Part shown: in pieces, positions 39,981 to 49,409 of the stretch
Layout of the letters: each line of letters begins with the position of its first letter
How positions within the stretch are numbered: the stretch's first letter is position 1
Assembly: GCA_017543285.1 (NCBI GenBank)
Contig: JAFYGK010000032.1
Location: 1 to 64,000, forward strand
From: Clostridia bacterium
GTDB lineage: Bacteria > Bacillota > Clostridia > Oscillospirales > Acutalibacteraceae
Direction: 5' to 3'
DNA: 64,000 nucleotides
Made by a program: the position numbers and the translations under genes
The notes under the pieces: generated by a model
What the model was told of the DNA's origin: nothing
Databases searched by the model: none
What the model saw: the letters and a program-made list of their open reading frames with translations, nothing else

Positions 39981-41078
39981 TCACGCGCCGAGCAGCGCCT
40001 GATCGAATGCGAACAGCGCCTCGTTTATTTCAAATACGTTATAGTTCCTGTTTCTGATAAAATATTCGATGATTATATCGAATTTGTTGCTGTGCGACAG
40101 GGCAAAGCCGGCCTTCATGAGCATGTCCTTTGTTTCACTGAGCGGCAGCTCCAGAGCAATCGCAAAGGCTATGGCCGTCGTCTTGCTTGGTTTATACAAC
40201 CGGTCGCTGCGTATCTTGGAAAAGAGCTTGCGGTCGATATTTGCCTTTTTGTAGCATTGGGCGTCGGTCATGCCGCTCTCGTCAATTTTGCGCAGCAGCA
40301 TTTCAGAGAAGCTCTCGTCGATCTGATTCAGCGCGTCGTCCAGCCCGGCAATTTTGGGTTTCGCGCCGGCTGCCGTCATCGGCGCTGCAAGCGCCGCCGG
40401 ATCATAACCGAAAGACAGCGGGGCCTCATCCGCAAGCGCTTCCTCAGACACGGCGTTTTCTTCATGCGCCGCCATTCTGCCTGCGCGCGGTTTTTTCTGC
40501 GCGGCTGCGCTTTGCAGACGCATGCTTCCGCGGCGTTTGTCAAAATGCGTTTCGACATAATTGTCGTCTATATACGTCCTTATGTCGGAAAAAAGACTCT
40601 CCCCGATGGTGTATGAGGCCCTGTCAAAAATGACGATATAAACCGTCATGTCGTTAGCGAGCAGAAATTCACTTATCGTATTGACCGCGACATGAAGCGC
40701 CTTATCCTTGGGATAACCGTAGACGCCTGAAGAAATGAGCGGAAACGCCAGCGTTTCGCATTCATACCGCAGCGCAAGCTCAAGCGATTTTCTGTAGCAG
40801 GAAACAAGCAGAGCCTCTTCGTTGTTTTGACCTCCGCGCCAGACCGGACCAACGGTATGTATTACATATTTGCAGGGCAGATTGTAGGCTCCGGTGATTT
40901 TTGCGTCGCCGGTATCGCAGCCGCCGAGCGTTCTGCACTCTGCGAGCAGTCCCTTTCCGGCAGCTTTGTGTATCGCGCCGTCCACTCCGCCGCCGCCCAG
41001 CAATGAATTGTTGGCGGCATTGACAATGGCGTCGCATGGTATTTTGGTGATATCGTTTCTGACTATTTTAAGCGGCAT
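39981..41078 (-). CDS. Macrodomain protein with C-terminal helix-turn-helix-like domain
   Basis: 365 residues. The N-terminal macrodomain (1-165) is of the MacroD/YmdB type: [26 protein letters not shown] and the phosphate loop [12 protein letters not shown], fitting ADP-ribosyl or O-acetyl-ADP-ribose hydrolysis. A low-complexity Ala/Lys-rich linker (about 170-255) follows, then a helical domain (about 258-350) with [20 protein letters not shown], the look of an XRE-like HTH. The macro-plus-HTH architecture next to a vWA gene is uncommon and suggests NAD/ADP-ribose-linked signalling or stress response. It is probably first in the transcript; the methyltransferase gene lies 35 nt upstream on the same strand. 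Confidence 0.85.
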   Translation of the reverse strand: MPLKIVRNDITKIPCDAIVNAANNSLLGGGGVDGAIHKAAGKGLLAECRTLGGCDTGDAKITGAYNLPCKYVIHTVGPVWRGGQNNEEALLVSCYRKSLELALRYECETLAFPLISSGVYGYPKDKALHVAVNTISEFLLANDMTVYIVIFDRASYTIGESLFSDIRTYIDDNYVETHFDKRRGSMRLQSAAAQKKPRAGRMAAHEENAVSEEALADEAPLSFGYDPAALAAPMTAAGAKPKIAGLDDALNQIDESFSEMLLRKIDESGMTDAQCYKKANIDRKLFSKIRSDRLYKPSKTTAIAFAIALELPLSETKDMLMKAGFALSHSNKFDIIIEYFIRNRNYNVFEINEALFAFDQALLGA

Positions 41079-41113
41079 GTTACCCTCTCTTTCACCGGGC
41101 GCGGCGCGGTCGT

Positions 41114-41764
41114 CTAACCCTTGGCCTCGACGCAGACCCAGTCGGTATCGCGGCGTATTCGTATGGCGATATCGGTAAAGCCTGCCTCTGAAAACATTTC
41201 TCCGAATCGGTCGAGAGTGGGGTTTGTCAGGGCGTATCTTCTGACGTTTTCAAGCGTTTGCTCGCTCAGCCCGTTTTTGCCGTAAATATCGGCCGCCATC
41301 ATGAAAACTCCGTCCGGCTTAAGCACGCGGCGGACCTCCCTGAGGTTTTTCACGGGATCGGGCCAGAAATAGAAGCTCTCGACGGTAACTATTTTGTCAA
41401 AACTGTTGTCATCAAAAGGCAGATTATCCACCGACGCAAGATAAATCTCCGTTTTGCCTCTTGCTATATCGTCGGCATTGGTGCTAATCGACATTTCGAC
41501 GGATATTTCCGAGTAATCCACTCCTGCGATATGACCCCGCGGTATTCTGTCGGACAGCCTTTTTACCGTCGCGCCGCCGCCGCAGCCTATATCGAGAGCC
41601 CTGTCATTTTCACTGAAGCTGAGAAAGCTCAGAGCCCATTCGGTAACGCCGCTGTGGCTGCTATTCATTCTGATGAGCATTTTTCTGCCCTCTTCGCCCT
41701 GCGGTTTTGCGGGATTACCCAGTCTCGTTACGGTTTCCTGATCATCGGTGATGATTTTGCGCAT
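41114..41764 (-). CDS. SAM-dependent methyltransferase (type 11)
   Basis: 216 residues. Class I methyltransferase core: motif [16 protein letters not shown], acidic loop [38 protein letters not shown], and [10 protein letters not shown]. The UbiE-like small-molecule type is likely; the acceptor is unknown. I take the ATG at 41764 with AGGAG upstream; the frame continues to a TTG at 41797 with no signal. It precedes the macrodomain gene by 35 nt, so the methyltransferase, macrodomain and VWA genes may be one unit. Confidence 0.85.
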   Translation of the reverse strand: MRKIITDDQETVTRLGNPAKPQGEEGRKMLIRMNSSHSGVTEWALSFLSFSENDRALDIGCGGGATVKRLSDRIPRGHIAGVDYSEISVEMSISTNADDIARGKTEIYLASVDNLPFDDNSFDKIVTVESFYFWPDPVKNLREVRRVLKPDGVFMMAADIYGKNGLSEQTLENVRRYALTNPTLDRFGEMFSEAGFTDIAIRIRRDTDWVCVEAKG

Positions 41765-41861
41765 ATATCCTGCTCCTGATTCTGCCGGTCGTTTCAAGCT
41801 TCAATGGTCTGAACCCGAAATCGGACTCAGACCATTTAATACAATGTTTGATTAAAATATA

Positions 41862-42704
41862 TCAGCCCTCATACTTAGCGAGCTCAACCTTTTCGATGAC
41901 GACGTCCTCAAGGGGCTTGTCGGCCTCGTCGGTCTGAACCGCCGCGATGGCGTCAACGACGTCCATACCCTCGAAGACCTGACCGAAAACGGTATAGCCT
42001 ACCATCATGCCCTCGGGATAAATGTTGGCGTCAAGAGAAGGATAACCGCCTACCTCGGCATATTTGTCGATTACCGATTGCGGATAGAATTCTATCGGAT
42101 AGCCGTAGCCTTGCAGCCGGTCGAAAACATCGGCTCCGGCGTTATGGCTCTGGACGATAAAGAACTGGCTGCCGTTTGATTTGGGCATGCCGGTATTGGC
42201 CATGCAGAGAGCTCCGCGGAAATTGTAGAGGTTGTCGGAAAGCTCGATGTCAAAGTTTTCACCGAAGAATGACTCTCCGCCTCTGCCGGTGCCTTCCGGA
42301 TCGCCGCCCTGTATCATGAATTCATTGATTACTCTGTGAAAAATAATGCCGTCGTAGTAGCCTTTGCTTATGAGACCCTTGAAGTTTTCGACCGCCTTGG
42401 GAGCGTCCTCAGGGAAAAGACGCATTTTGATAACGCCCATGGAGGTTGTCATGACGACGATTTCTTCGCCGTTCTGCGGCGCTTCAAACTGCTTGAAGGA
42501 CGAGGGACCTGCGGGCCGCACGGTGTCTGAAGGCTGGGAAGCTTCCTGCTGCTCTGAGGCTGAGCTTTCGGTTGTTTCCGTGGCGGCGGCTGCTGCGGAC
42601 GATTCTTTTTCTGCTGCCGTGGTCGATGCTTTTTCTCCGCAGGAGGCGAAGACAAATACCATTGCGAGCGCAAGCAGCAACGAAATGGCTGATTTGAATT
42701 TCAT
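41862..42704 (-). CDS. Cyclophilin-type peptidyl-prolyl isomerase, lipoprotein
   Basis: 280 residues. Lipoprotein signal peptide with lipobox FASC (C22), then an Ala/Ser/Glu-rich linker (about 25-65), then the cyclophilin domain (about 80-275). The active-site segments IIFHRVINEFMIQGGDPEGTG and SNGSQFFIVQ are intact. An insertion (VFDRLQGYGYPIEFYPQSVI) lengthens the fold. It should assist folding of secreted proteins at the outer membrane face, which fits a cell that exports pilins and other beta-rich fibre proteins. Another lipoprotein gene lies 19 nt upstream on the same strand. Confidence 0.92.
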   Translation of the reverse strand: MKFKSAISLLLALAMVFVFASCGEKASTTAAEKESSAAAAATETTESSASEQQEASQPSDTVRPAGPSSFKQFEAPQNGEEIVVMTTSMGVIKMRLFPEDAPKAVENFKGLISKGYYDGIIFHRVINEFMIQGGDPEGTGRGGESFFGENFDIELSDNLYNFRGALCMANTGMPKSNGSQFFIVQSHNAGADVFDRLQGYGYPIEFYPQSVIDKYAEVGGYPSLDANIYPEGMMVGYTVFGQVFEGMDVVDAIAAVQTDEADKPLEDVVIEKVELAKYEG

Positions 42705-42723
42705 AATCTGTTCTCCTTGAAGG

Positions 42724-43647
42724 TTAGTTTATTTTCTGCGCTGTAATAACAAATCCGTTTGCGACGGATGAGTTTGCCTTGATTATATATATCGCGGTGC
42801 CGGATCTGCCGGGCGCGGATATCGACGCCGTAACCTTATAGTAGTCTCCGCCGAGGTCGTAAACGGCGGTTATGCTCTTTGAACAGCCGTCTGTCTCGGG
42901 CATTTTCTTTATAATGCATTTGTCCTTTTTTAACTGAATATAGCTGCTGTTTATCTTTGACCCGGAGGGCACGGGAGCAATCCCGAAGATATCCCTGCAA
43001 AGACTGTTCAGCCTGTCTCTTTCGATATAGGTGTCAAATCCGCTGACGATCTCATCCCTGCCGAGAAGCAGACCGCCTGAGATGACATAATCGTCGGTGA
43101 GTCCGCTGTTTTCAAAGCTGACGGTATCCAGCATATCCGAATCGATCAGGGCGGCAATTTTCTGCTGCTGCGCCGCGGAAAGGCTGGCGACGCTTCCGGT
43201 CGACTCGGTGGTAGGGACTGCGGGCTGCGCCTGGGACGAATCCGGGGAGGAAGAAGGCTGGTCGGATGATGGAGCAGACTGAGAGGTCGTGCTGCTTCCG
43301 CTTGATCCGGAGCCGCCGGATATTTCATAATGATCAGGTATTTGCGAAACGTACATTTCCGGCGTATTGACCCGGACATATTTTCCGGTTTTAGGGTCAA
43401 AAGCATATTTGGTTTCGCTGAAAGAGGCGGTAAAATCGGTAATGCTCACGCCTTTTCGGCTGACCTGCTCTTCGACTATGGTTTCGCTGCTGGAAGGTTT
43501 GTCGTTTGCCACCGAAAGATCGTTAAGTTCGGAGTAACGGTCGGCGGGGTTTGTGCAGGAGGACAAAACCATGACGCCGGCAACGATAAGCGAAGCGGCT
43601 GACAGTACAAATCCGGATGCGTTTTTTATAATCATACCCACTTTCAC
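42724..43647 (-). CDS. Putative lipoprotein of unknown function
   Basis: 307 residues from GTG at 43647. The in-frame ATG at 43665 would place the strong AAAGGAGG inside the coding sequence, whereas this Shine-Dalgarno stands 7 nt before the GTG. The lipobox is VLSSC. A Ser/Gly/Pro-rich linker (about 110-155) joins two regions: an N-terminal part with SITDFTASFSETKYAFDPKTGKY and a C-terminal part with DYVISGGLLLGRDEIVSGFD and a beta-rich end. No family recognised. It is co-directional with the cyclophilin gene (19 nt), so a joint role in the cell envelope is likely. Confidence 0.7.
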   Translation of the reverse strand: MKVGMIIKNASGFVLSAASLIVAGVMVLSSCTNPADRYSELNDLSVANDKPSSSETIVEEQVSRKGVSITDFTASFSETKYAFDPKTGKYVRVNTPEMYVSQIPDHYEISGGSGSSGSSTTSQSAPSSDQPSSSPDSSQAQPAVPTTESTGSVASLSAAQQQKIAALIDSDMLDTVSFENSGLTDDYVISGGLLLGRDEIVSGFDTYIERDRLNSLCRDIFGIAPVPSGSKINSSYIQLKKDKCIIKKMPETDGCSKSITAVYDLGGDYYKVTASISAPGRSGTAIYIIKANSSVANGFVITAQKIN

Positions 43648-44105
43648 TGCGCGTCCTCCTTTCATGCGGGGTGACAGGAGATCGTTCGTTCCGTCCGCTG
43701 ATTTCCGAAGATTCCGTATGACGCCGCCGTATAGCCGAAAGCGCCTGAAATTGATGCAACGGAATGCTTACCGGGGCGAACATAAAATCATTTAAGAGTG
43801 ATGCATTATTATGACTAACGTATGCTGACGAAAGCTGCTTGACTTAGCAGCAGACGGATTTGCGTTTTTTGCCATAATTAATGATAGCGTAAAAAGCCTT
43901 TAAGTTCAAGAGGAGTAACAATTATTTAATTATAATTTTATATTTGTTGAACAATTCTTGTTTTTAGGGATTGCCAAACGACAGATTTTGATATAAAATA
44001 TTATTTGTTAACCGGGATTGAGCAGGCTTGCCGCGACGCTCAGGGCACGCTTTTGCTGGTGAAATGTTTTGGCCCGCTGAACCCGTCTGGAAGGAGAATC
44101 AATCT
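43648..44105 (+). promoter_or_regulatory. Divergent intergenic region with promoter for the zinc-ribbon gene
   Basis: 458 nt without a gene, very AT-rich at 43870-44005. TTGCCA (43971-43976), a 17-nt spacer and TAAAAT (43994-43999) form a + strand promoter about 105 nt before the zinc-ribbon gene. I cannot identify the promoter of the - strand lipoprotein-cyclophilin pair. Confidence 0.55.
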
Positions 44106-44546
44106 ATGGCTTTGATAAAATGTGACGAGTGCGGAGCTGTCATTTCCTCCGGCGCAAGGGTCTGCCCGCATTGCGGTTATCCCGTTCCGGTGGAAAAAAC
44201 CTTAAACAAGGGCGTAAAAAATACCATAACAATCGTCAGGATCCTAACCCTCTGTCTTGCCATTGTTTTCGCCGTGCTGTTTGTTGTATCGCTTATCAAC
44301 CTGCGCAGGGATTATCAAATGGTCAAAGCGCAGCTCGACAGAAAATCCATGGGAACATCATGGACCGAGCAGTGGCATGAGGAAAACTACGGCGATCTGC
44401 CCGCTCCCGATGTGGAGGTGGATTACGGGGCAAATCTGCAGTCAACGCTTCTGTGGAGCGCCATAAAATTTATGCTGATGCTGGTATTTATTATCCTGAC
44501 TCTTGAGATAGATTCCAGAAAGCTCATGCGCCGGAGCCGGAAATGA
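44106..44546 (+). CDS. Zinc-ribbon membrane protein
   Basis: 146 residues from the ATG at 44106, with AAGGAG upstream. An N-terminal zinc ribbon has paired cysteines KCDEC (C6, C9) and VCPHC (C20, C23). A first membrane helix (about 42-65), a polar loop with NYGDLPAPDVEVDYG, and a second helix (about 115-135) with a basic tail follow. Many Firmicutes have such short ribbon-plus-membrane proteins of unknown role. Single-gene unit with its own promoter and terminator. Confidence 0.8.
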   Translation: MALIKCDECGAVISSGARVCPHCGYPVPVEKTLNKGVKNTITIVRILTLCLAIVFAVLFVVSLINLRRDYQMVKAQLDRKSMGTSWTEQWHEENYGDLPAPDVEVDYGANLQSTLLWSAIKFMLMLVFIILTLEIDSRKLMRRSRK

Positions 44547-44597
44547 TTTTTTGCCGGCCGACAGCAATAATGCAGAAGAATTACAGGACGGTTTTAA

Positions 44598-44630
44598 CAG
44601 CCGGTACCAAAAGGTACCGGCTGTTTTTTT
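44598..44630 (+). terminator. Terminator after the zinc-ribbon gene
   Basis: CAGCCGGTACC (44598-44608), loop AAAA, GGTACCGGCTG (44613-44623), then TTTTTTT. Confidence 0.92.
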
Positions 44631-44707
44631 ATGCGCTTATCATTCTTTTACCGAAAGGCTGCGTTGATCCTTTTTGAGGGAAAAGGTCGCAGGCGCCGGA
44701 AAGGGAG

Positions 44708-45337
44708 CTATTCGATTATATCCAGAAGCTGCGAAAAATTATCTATTGCGTAAGGAGGATTTTCGACCTGCCCGAAGCCGTAGCGCGCATGGATAAAACC
44801 GACCCCGGCCTTTTGACTTGCCGTAAAATCCGCCATAATATCGCCGACATATACCGCGCTGCCGACGCCGTTTCGCCGCATGATTATCCTGATGTTGTCG
44901 CCCTTGAGCTTTCCCGTGTAGCCGGGACAGGTGAAATCGTCAACGAAATCGTGCAGCTTTGTCGCCGCCAGAAAGCTCTCGATGTATCCGTCCTGGCAGT
45001 TGCTGACTATAAACACCCTGTGCGTATCGTGCAGCTTTTTTATTGTTTCGACAACGCCGTCATAAACGATGCAGCCGTCCTTTGAGCATTCCTCGTTTTC
45101 ATATCTGTAGCAGTGCCTGCCCAGCGTCTTGCGCTCGTTTTCGGAAAGCTGCGGAAAAAGATCAAGCATTATCTCATCCAGCGGTTTGCCGAATTCCGGT
45201 TTTATCCCTTCGCCGGTCAGAGTCACGTCCAGATCGGTGTGATTGACTATCGCCTTGTTCCACGCTGCTGCGACAACCTCGGTGGAATCCCAGAGAGTGC
45301 CGTCGATATCGAGGATGACGGCTTGTACTTTCAGCAT
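44708..45337 (-). CDS. HAD-family phosphatase (phosphoglycolate phosphatase-like)
   Basis: 209 residues. Motif I is ILDIDGTLWDS (nucleophile D9, acid D11), motif II Ser in VFIVSNCQDG, and motifs III/IV KLKGDNIRII and VYVGDIMADFTAS. A helical cap lies between about 20 and 85. Related to Gph and beta-phosphoglucomutase-type enzymes; substrate unknown. GGAGG precedes the ATG. It lies 80 nt downstream of the transketolase pair on the same strand, so a role in clearing a sugar-phosphate by-product is possible. Confidence 0.85.
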   Translation of the reverse strand: MLKVQAVILDIDGTLWDSTEVVAAAWNKAIVNHTDLDVTLTGEGIKPEFGKPLDEIMLDLFPQLSENERKTLGRHCYRYENEECSKDGCIVYDGVVETIKKLHDTHRVFIVSNCQDGYIESFLAATKLHDFVDDFTCPGYTGKLKGDNIRIIMRRNGVGSAVYVGDIMADFTASQKAGVGFIHARYGFGQVENPPYAIDNFSQLLDIIE

Positions 45338-45417
45338 AAAAACCTCCGGTTTTTTACTTCATTCTGTTCTTAACAAGCAAACGGCGGCATATGCCGCCGT
45401 TTGCGATTGAATAAGGC

Positions 45418-46365
45418 TTACTTTTTGAGGGCAAGAGCTTCCTTGACCTTTGCGATAATTCCCGCTGCGTTGAGTCCGTACATGTCGAGCAGCTTGACGG
45501 CGGCGCCGCTTCTGCCGAAAACATCCTCTACGCCGTGGCGTACCACCGGAACGGGGCAGCAGCCTGTGACCGTTTCTGCGACAGCAGAGCCGAGACCGCC
45601 GATGATGTTGTGTTCCTCGCTGGTGACTATGCAGCCTGTTTCACGCGCTGCCTTGCATATGATTTCCTTATCGATGGGCTTGATGGTGGGCATATTGATA
45701 AGACGAACCGAAATACCCTCCTGGGAGAGCGTCTCAGCGGCTTCGATGGCCGCGCCTACCATAAGACCTGTCGCAATAAGGGTGACGTCGGTGCCCTCGC
45801 GGAGGGTGACGCCCTTGCCTATTTCAAACTTGTAGTCGTCGCCGAAGATCACGGGCACTGCCAGTCTGCCAAAACGCAGATAAACAGGTCCCTCATATTC
45901 GCAGGCGGCCTTTACGGCCAGTCTTGCCTCGGTGTCGTCTGCCGGATTGAGGATGACCATGCCGGGTATTGTGCGCATGAGACCGATGTCCTCGCAGCAC
46001 TGGTGGGACGCGCCGTCTTCACCGACAGAGATGCCAGCGTGGGTCGCGCCTATCTTAACATTGAGGTGCGGATAGCCGATGGAGTTTCTTACCTGCTCGA
46101 AGGCTCTGCCTGCCGCGAACATTGCAAAGGAGGATGCGAATACCAGCTTGCCTGCGGCGGCGAGACCGGCTGCGATGCCCATCATGTTGCTTTCGGCGAT
46201 ACCGCAGTCGATGTGACGCTCGGGATATGCCTTTTTGAACACGCCGGTTTTTGTGGCGGCTGCAAGGTCGGCGTCAAGAACTACGAGATTGTCATACTTA
46301 GCGCCCATTTCGACAAGCGCCGCGCCATAGGAATCTCTTGTTGCGATTTTCTTTATATCTGCCAT
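45418..46365 (-). CDS. Transketolase, C-terminal subunit
   Basis: 315 residues, the pyrimidine-binding and C-terminal domains of a split transketolase. The catalytic Glu for ThDP activation lies in CGIAESNMMGIAAGLA. The Phe/Tyr-rich pocket FASSFAMFAAGRAFEQVRNSIGYPHL and the transketolase C domain (about 190-310) follow. It works only with the N-terminal subunit encoded immediately upstream (41 nt), as in many Clostridia and archaea. AAAGGAA precedes the ATG. It transfers two-carbon units in the non-oxidative pentose phosphate pathway. Confidence 0.93.
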   Translation of the reverse strand: MADIKKIATRDSYGAALVEMGAKYDNLVVLDADLAAATKTGVFKKAYPERHIDCGIAESNMMGIAAGLAAAGKLVFASSFAMFAAGRAFEQVRNSIGYPHLNVKIGATHAGISVGEDGASHQCCEDIGLMRTIPGMVILNPADDTEARLAVKAACEYEGPVYLRFGRLAVPVIFGDDYKFEIGKGVTLREGTDVTLIATGLMVGAAIEAAETLSQEGISVRLINMPTIKPIDKEIICKAARETGCIVTSEEHNIIGGLGSAVAETVTGCCPVPVVRHGVEDVFGRSGAAVKLLDMYGLNAAGIIAKVKEALALKK

Positions 46366-46406
46366 TGTTATGACGTTCCTTTCCTGATTAAATTCTGTCT
46401 GAGCTA

Positions 46407-47249
46407 TTACGCCTCAAGCGCGGCGATAACGTCTTCGATCTCTTTGACTGCTATGGCGTACTGTTCGGCGTTGGGTGCAGCGCCGTGCCACGATACATTG
46501 TTTTCCATGTAACTGACGCCCTTGCCCTTTACGCTCTTCATTACGATCGCGACAGGACGGCCGTCGGCTTTGTCGGCTTCGTTGAAGGCGGCATCGAGGC
46601 TGTCAAAATCATGAGCGTCGGCAGTCAGCGTTTTGAAGCCGAACGCCTCGAACTTTTCAACGATGGGATAGGGAGAGTTGACCTCGTCTATCGGACCGTC
46701 GATCTGGAGACCGTTGTTGTCTACTATGGCGATGAAATTGTCCAGTTTCTTGGCGGCGGCAAACATTGCGGCCTCCCATACCTGGCCCTCTTCGATCTCG
46801 CCGTCGCCTAAGAGGGCGTAGACCTTGTAGCTGTCGCCCGACAGTTTGGCGGAAAGAGCCATGCCGACTGCGGCGGAAATGCCCTGACCGAGCGATCCTG
46901 TGGACATATCCACACCGGGGATCTTTTTCATATCGGGGTGACCCTGGAGATAGGAGTCGGGCTTGCGGAGGGTCGCCAAGTCTTCAACCGGGAAGAAGCC
47001 TCTGTTTGCCAGAGTGGAATAGAGAACGGGGGCTGCATGGCCCTTGGACAGGACAAAACGGTCACGGTCGGCCTTTTTGGGCTGAGCGGGGTCTATGTTG
47101 AGCCTGTTGAAATAGAGGTATGCCATAAGGTCGGCGGAAGAAAGGGAACCGCCGGGATGACCGGATTTTGCGTTGTAAACGCCTTCGATTATTCCGCGTC
47201 GAATCTTCGCCGCGTTAAGCTCCAGCTGCTTTTTTGTAGCTGCATCCAT
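46407..47249 (-). CDS. Transketolase, N-terminal subunit
   Basis: 280 residues. The ThDP diphosphate/Mg-binding domain has the signature GDGEIEEGQVWEAAMFAAAKKLDNFIAIVDNN (GDG through NN), with substrate and cofactor His in YNAKSGHPGGSLSSAD and LSKGHAAP. AGGAGG lies 8 nt before the ATG. Upstream, 318 nt separate it from the next gene and hold an 11-bp direct repeat. First gene of the two-subunit operon. Confidence 0.94.
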   Translation of the reverse strand: MDAATKKQLELNAAKIRRGIIEGVYNAKSGHPGGSLSSADLMAYLYFNRLNIDPAQPKKADRDRFVLSKGHAAPVLYSTLANRGFFPVEDLATLRKPDSYLQGHPDMKKIPGVDMSTGSLGQGISAAVGMALSAKLSGDSYKVYALLGDGEIEEGQVWEAAMFAAAKKLDNFIAIVDNNGLQIDGPIDEVNSPYPIVEKFEAFGFKTLTADAHDFDSLDAAFNEADKADGRPVAIVMKSVKGKGVSYMENNVSWHGAAPNAEQYAIAVKEIEDVIAALEA

Positions 47250-47567
47250 TAAAAATTCCTCCTGTGTCAGTTGTTGTCGTTGTTTGTATCAGTTATCAGA
47301 TTGCAGACGGTAAAAAAACAAAAAGCTGTAGAACCGTCCTGAAATCTGTCATCTGCAATGCCGTATGTTCAACCGGATCGCTGCGCGATGTTTTACATGC
47401 CGTATGTAATCCGTGCTGCCAATGCGCCTGCCTGAGCCGACATATCCTTCGAGCTGTCATCAAGTCCGCATTGCCGGCTTTGACGGGACGGTGTTTCTGC
47501 AATCGGGTTTTCCGCGCCCAGATGATCGTCCCCGCTCTTTATGCCGGACCTGCTATTGCGCTTCGGG
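47250..47567 (-). promoter_or_regulatory. Intergenic region upstream of the transketolase genes
   Basis: No gene. ATGCCGTATGT occurs twice in direct orientation (47358-47368 and 47397-47407); read on the - strand these are ACATACGGCAT. On the - strand, GACGGT and ACCGTC (47305-47335 region) can pair around a U-rich loop. No convincing promoter boxes are identified. The repeats are candidate operator sites for the transketolase operon. Confidence 0.4.
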
Positions 47568-48386
47568 TTATATTTCTCCCCGCTCGATCATCCCGACAAG
47601 CTCGGCCGCGAGTCCGTCCTCTACCCGGCACAGCACGGCGTCGGCGTGATGACGTATCTCCTCGGGGCTGTTGCCGGACAGTATGCCCTTTCCGGCTGCC
47701 TTGATGAGTTTTACATCGTTGTAATAATCTCCGGCGGCATAGGTATTCTTTATTTCAACGCCGAGCATTTGGGCAAGGATCCTGAGCGCGCTGCCCTTGT
47801 CTACGCCTACCGGCATCATTTCGTAATAAATGGGCATGGTGAAGACGTATTCGGCGCCGTCGCGTAATCTGCTTTCGCACAGCTGCGCTATGGGCAGCAG
47901 CTCCTCGTGAGAGCCGGCATAAAGGATCTTGTGCCACGGTTTCGGAATATCGTCGAGCGAATTGACCTTTTTTGGTTCGAGCGCTTCGTTTTTAGCGTGC
48001 TGCAGGGATGTCTGATTGATCTGGTACATATAAAGCTGCCTGCCGGAATATACCTCGATGCCGATAAGGGGGTATTCTTTCGAAACCGCCTCGACGTGGC
48101 CCCTCACAACATCCCCTAAAGGATGCGACCAGACGATACGCTCGCTTTTGTAGTCGTAGATAACCGCGCCGTTCATTACGATCACGGGCGCTTTCAGCTT
48201 CATTTTTTCCGCGTACTGCCGCGCCGATTCGACCGAGCGGCCCGTCGCGAGAGAGAAAACGCCGCCGTTGTCTATAAAATATCTTATAGCGTCGAGATTT
48301 CTCTGAGGTATCTCGTACCTTGACGTTACAAGGGTGCCGTCAAGATCGCACACTATCATTTTTCCGCTGAAAATATCCTTCATCAT
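47568..48386 (-). CDS. Cof-type HAD phosphatase
   Basis: 272 residues. Motif I MIVCDLDGTLV, motif II Ser in FSLATGRS, the large Cof-type C2 cap (about 85-190), Lys in VDKGSALRIL, and motif IV AAGDYYNDVKLIKAAGKGI. Members dephosphorylate sugar phosphates, FMN or PLP. AGGTGA precedes a double ATG; the second Met is equally possible as start. Stands between rluD and the transketolase operon on the same strand. Confidence 0.88.
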   Translation of the reverse strand: MMKDIFSGKMIVCDLDGTLVTSRYEIPQRNLDAIRYFIDNGGVFSLATGRSVESARQYAEKMKLKAPVIVMNGAVIYDYKSERIVWSHPLGDVVRGHVEAVSKEYPLIGIEVYSGRQLYMYQINQTSLQHAKNEALEPKKVNSLDDIPKPWHKILYAGSHEELLPIAQLCESRLRDGAEYVFTMPIYYEMMPVGVDKGSALRILAQMLGVEIKNTYAAGDYYNDVKLIKAAGKGILSGNSPEEIRHHADAVLCRVEDGLAAELVGMIERGEI

Positions 48387-48491
48387 TCACCTGCGCTTTT
48401 CCTGCATTTTGCCATTTTCAGACGAACAGGCGTCAGAAGGGCAGAAATTGTATAATACAATCAATAAAATACAGTATGTATAAAAAATGCG

Positions 48492-49409
48492 CTATTCGAG
48501 CGGTTTCAGCCTGTTTAAAAAATCGGTGAAATAATCAGGCAAACCGCTGTTGAATTCCATATATTCCTTTGTTTCGGGATGGACAAAGCCCAGCACCGTC
48601 GCATTGAGGCACTGGCCGCAAAGCTGTGTTATCACCTTTTTCGGCCCGTAGACCGGATCGCCCGCGACCGGATGGCCGATATGCGCCATATGCACCCTTA
48701 TCTGATGGGTTCGTCCTGTCTGCAGCGTCAGCCTCACATGTGTAAACCCTTCATAGCGCCGTACCACTTCATACAGCGTTACGGCTTCGCGCGAATTTTT
48801 ATCGGTGACGGTCATCTTCTTGCGGTCTATAGGGTGTCTGCCTATCGGCAGATCGATTTTTCCGCAGTCGTTTTTTACGACGCCGTAAACCACTGCGTCA
48901 TACTGCCGCTTAAAGGAATGCTCCTTTATCTGCTCGCTCAAAGAAAGGTGAGCCGAATCGTTTTTCGCCACCATCAAAAGACCGCTTGTGTCCTTATCTA
49001 TGCGGTGGACTATGCCCGGACGGATGACGCCGTTTATGCCGGAAAGCGAGCCCCTGCAGTGATGCAGCAGCGCGTTGACAAGGGTGCCGTCATAATTGCC
49101 GGGCGCGGGGTGCACCACCATACCCTTGGGCTTGTTGACGACCAAAAGACAATCATCTTCGTATATTATACACAATTTTATGTCCTGTGGCAATATGCTG
49201 AGCTCTTTTGGATCGGGCAATGTTACCGTTATCAGGTCGCCCTCGCGCGTTTTGTAGTTTTTGGCGGCTCCTGCGCCGTTGACCGCCACATTGCCGTCGG
49301 CTATCAGCTTTTGCGCGGCGTTTCGCGTAATATCGTCGATGCTGTCCCCAATAAATTTATCGAGGCGTTCGCCCGTATTATCGCCCACATTAAGCGTTAT
49401 CTGTTTCAT
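48492..49409 (-). CDS. rluD: Ribosomal large subunit pseudouridine synthase, RluD type
   Basis: 305 residues. An N-terminal S4 RNA-binding domain (about 13-75; ERLDKFIGDSIDDITRNAAQKLI) precedes the catalytic domain, with HRIDKDTSGLLMVAK carrying the catalytic Asp and LQTGRTHQIRVHMAHIGHPVAGD. In E. coli RluD modifies helix 69 of 23S rRNA; this is the Bacillus YlyB equivalent by context. Its start lies 20 nt inside the end of lspA without its own Shine-Dalgarno, so it is translationally coupled. Last gene of the ylm/divIVA/ileS/lspA series. Confidence 0.94.
   Translation of the reverse strand: MKQITLNVGDNTGERLDKFIGDSIDDITRNAAQKLIADGNVAVNGAGAAKNYKTREGDLITVTLPDPKELSILPQDIKLCIIYEDDCLLVVNKPKGMVVHPAPGNYDGTLVNALLHHCRGSLSGINGVIRPGIVHRIDKDTSGLLMVAKNDSAHLSLSEQIKEHSFKRQYDAVVYGVVKNDCGKIDLPIGRHPIDRKKMTVTDKNSREAVTLYEVVRRYEGFTHVRLTLQTGRTHQIRVHMAHIGHPVAGDPVYGPKKVITQLCGQCLNATVLGFVHPETKEYMEFNSGLPDYFTDFLNRLKPLE

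Noticed and set aside
41804-41836. 9-bp inverted repeat (TGGTCTGA...TCAGACCA) as a terminator after the cyclophilin gene
   Set aside because: There is no U-run on either strand; left unassigned.
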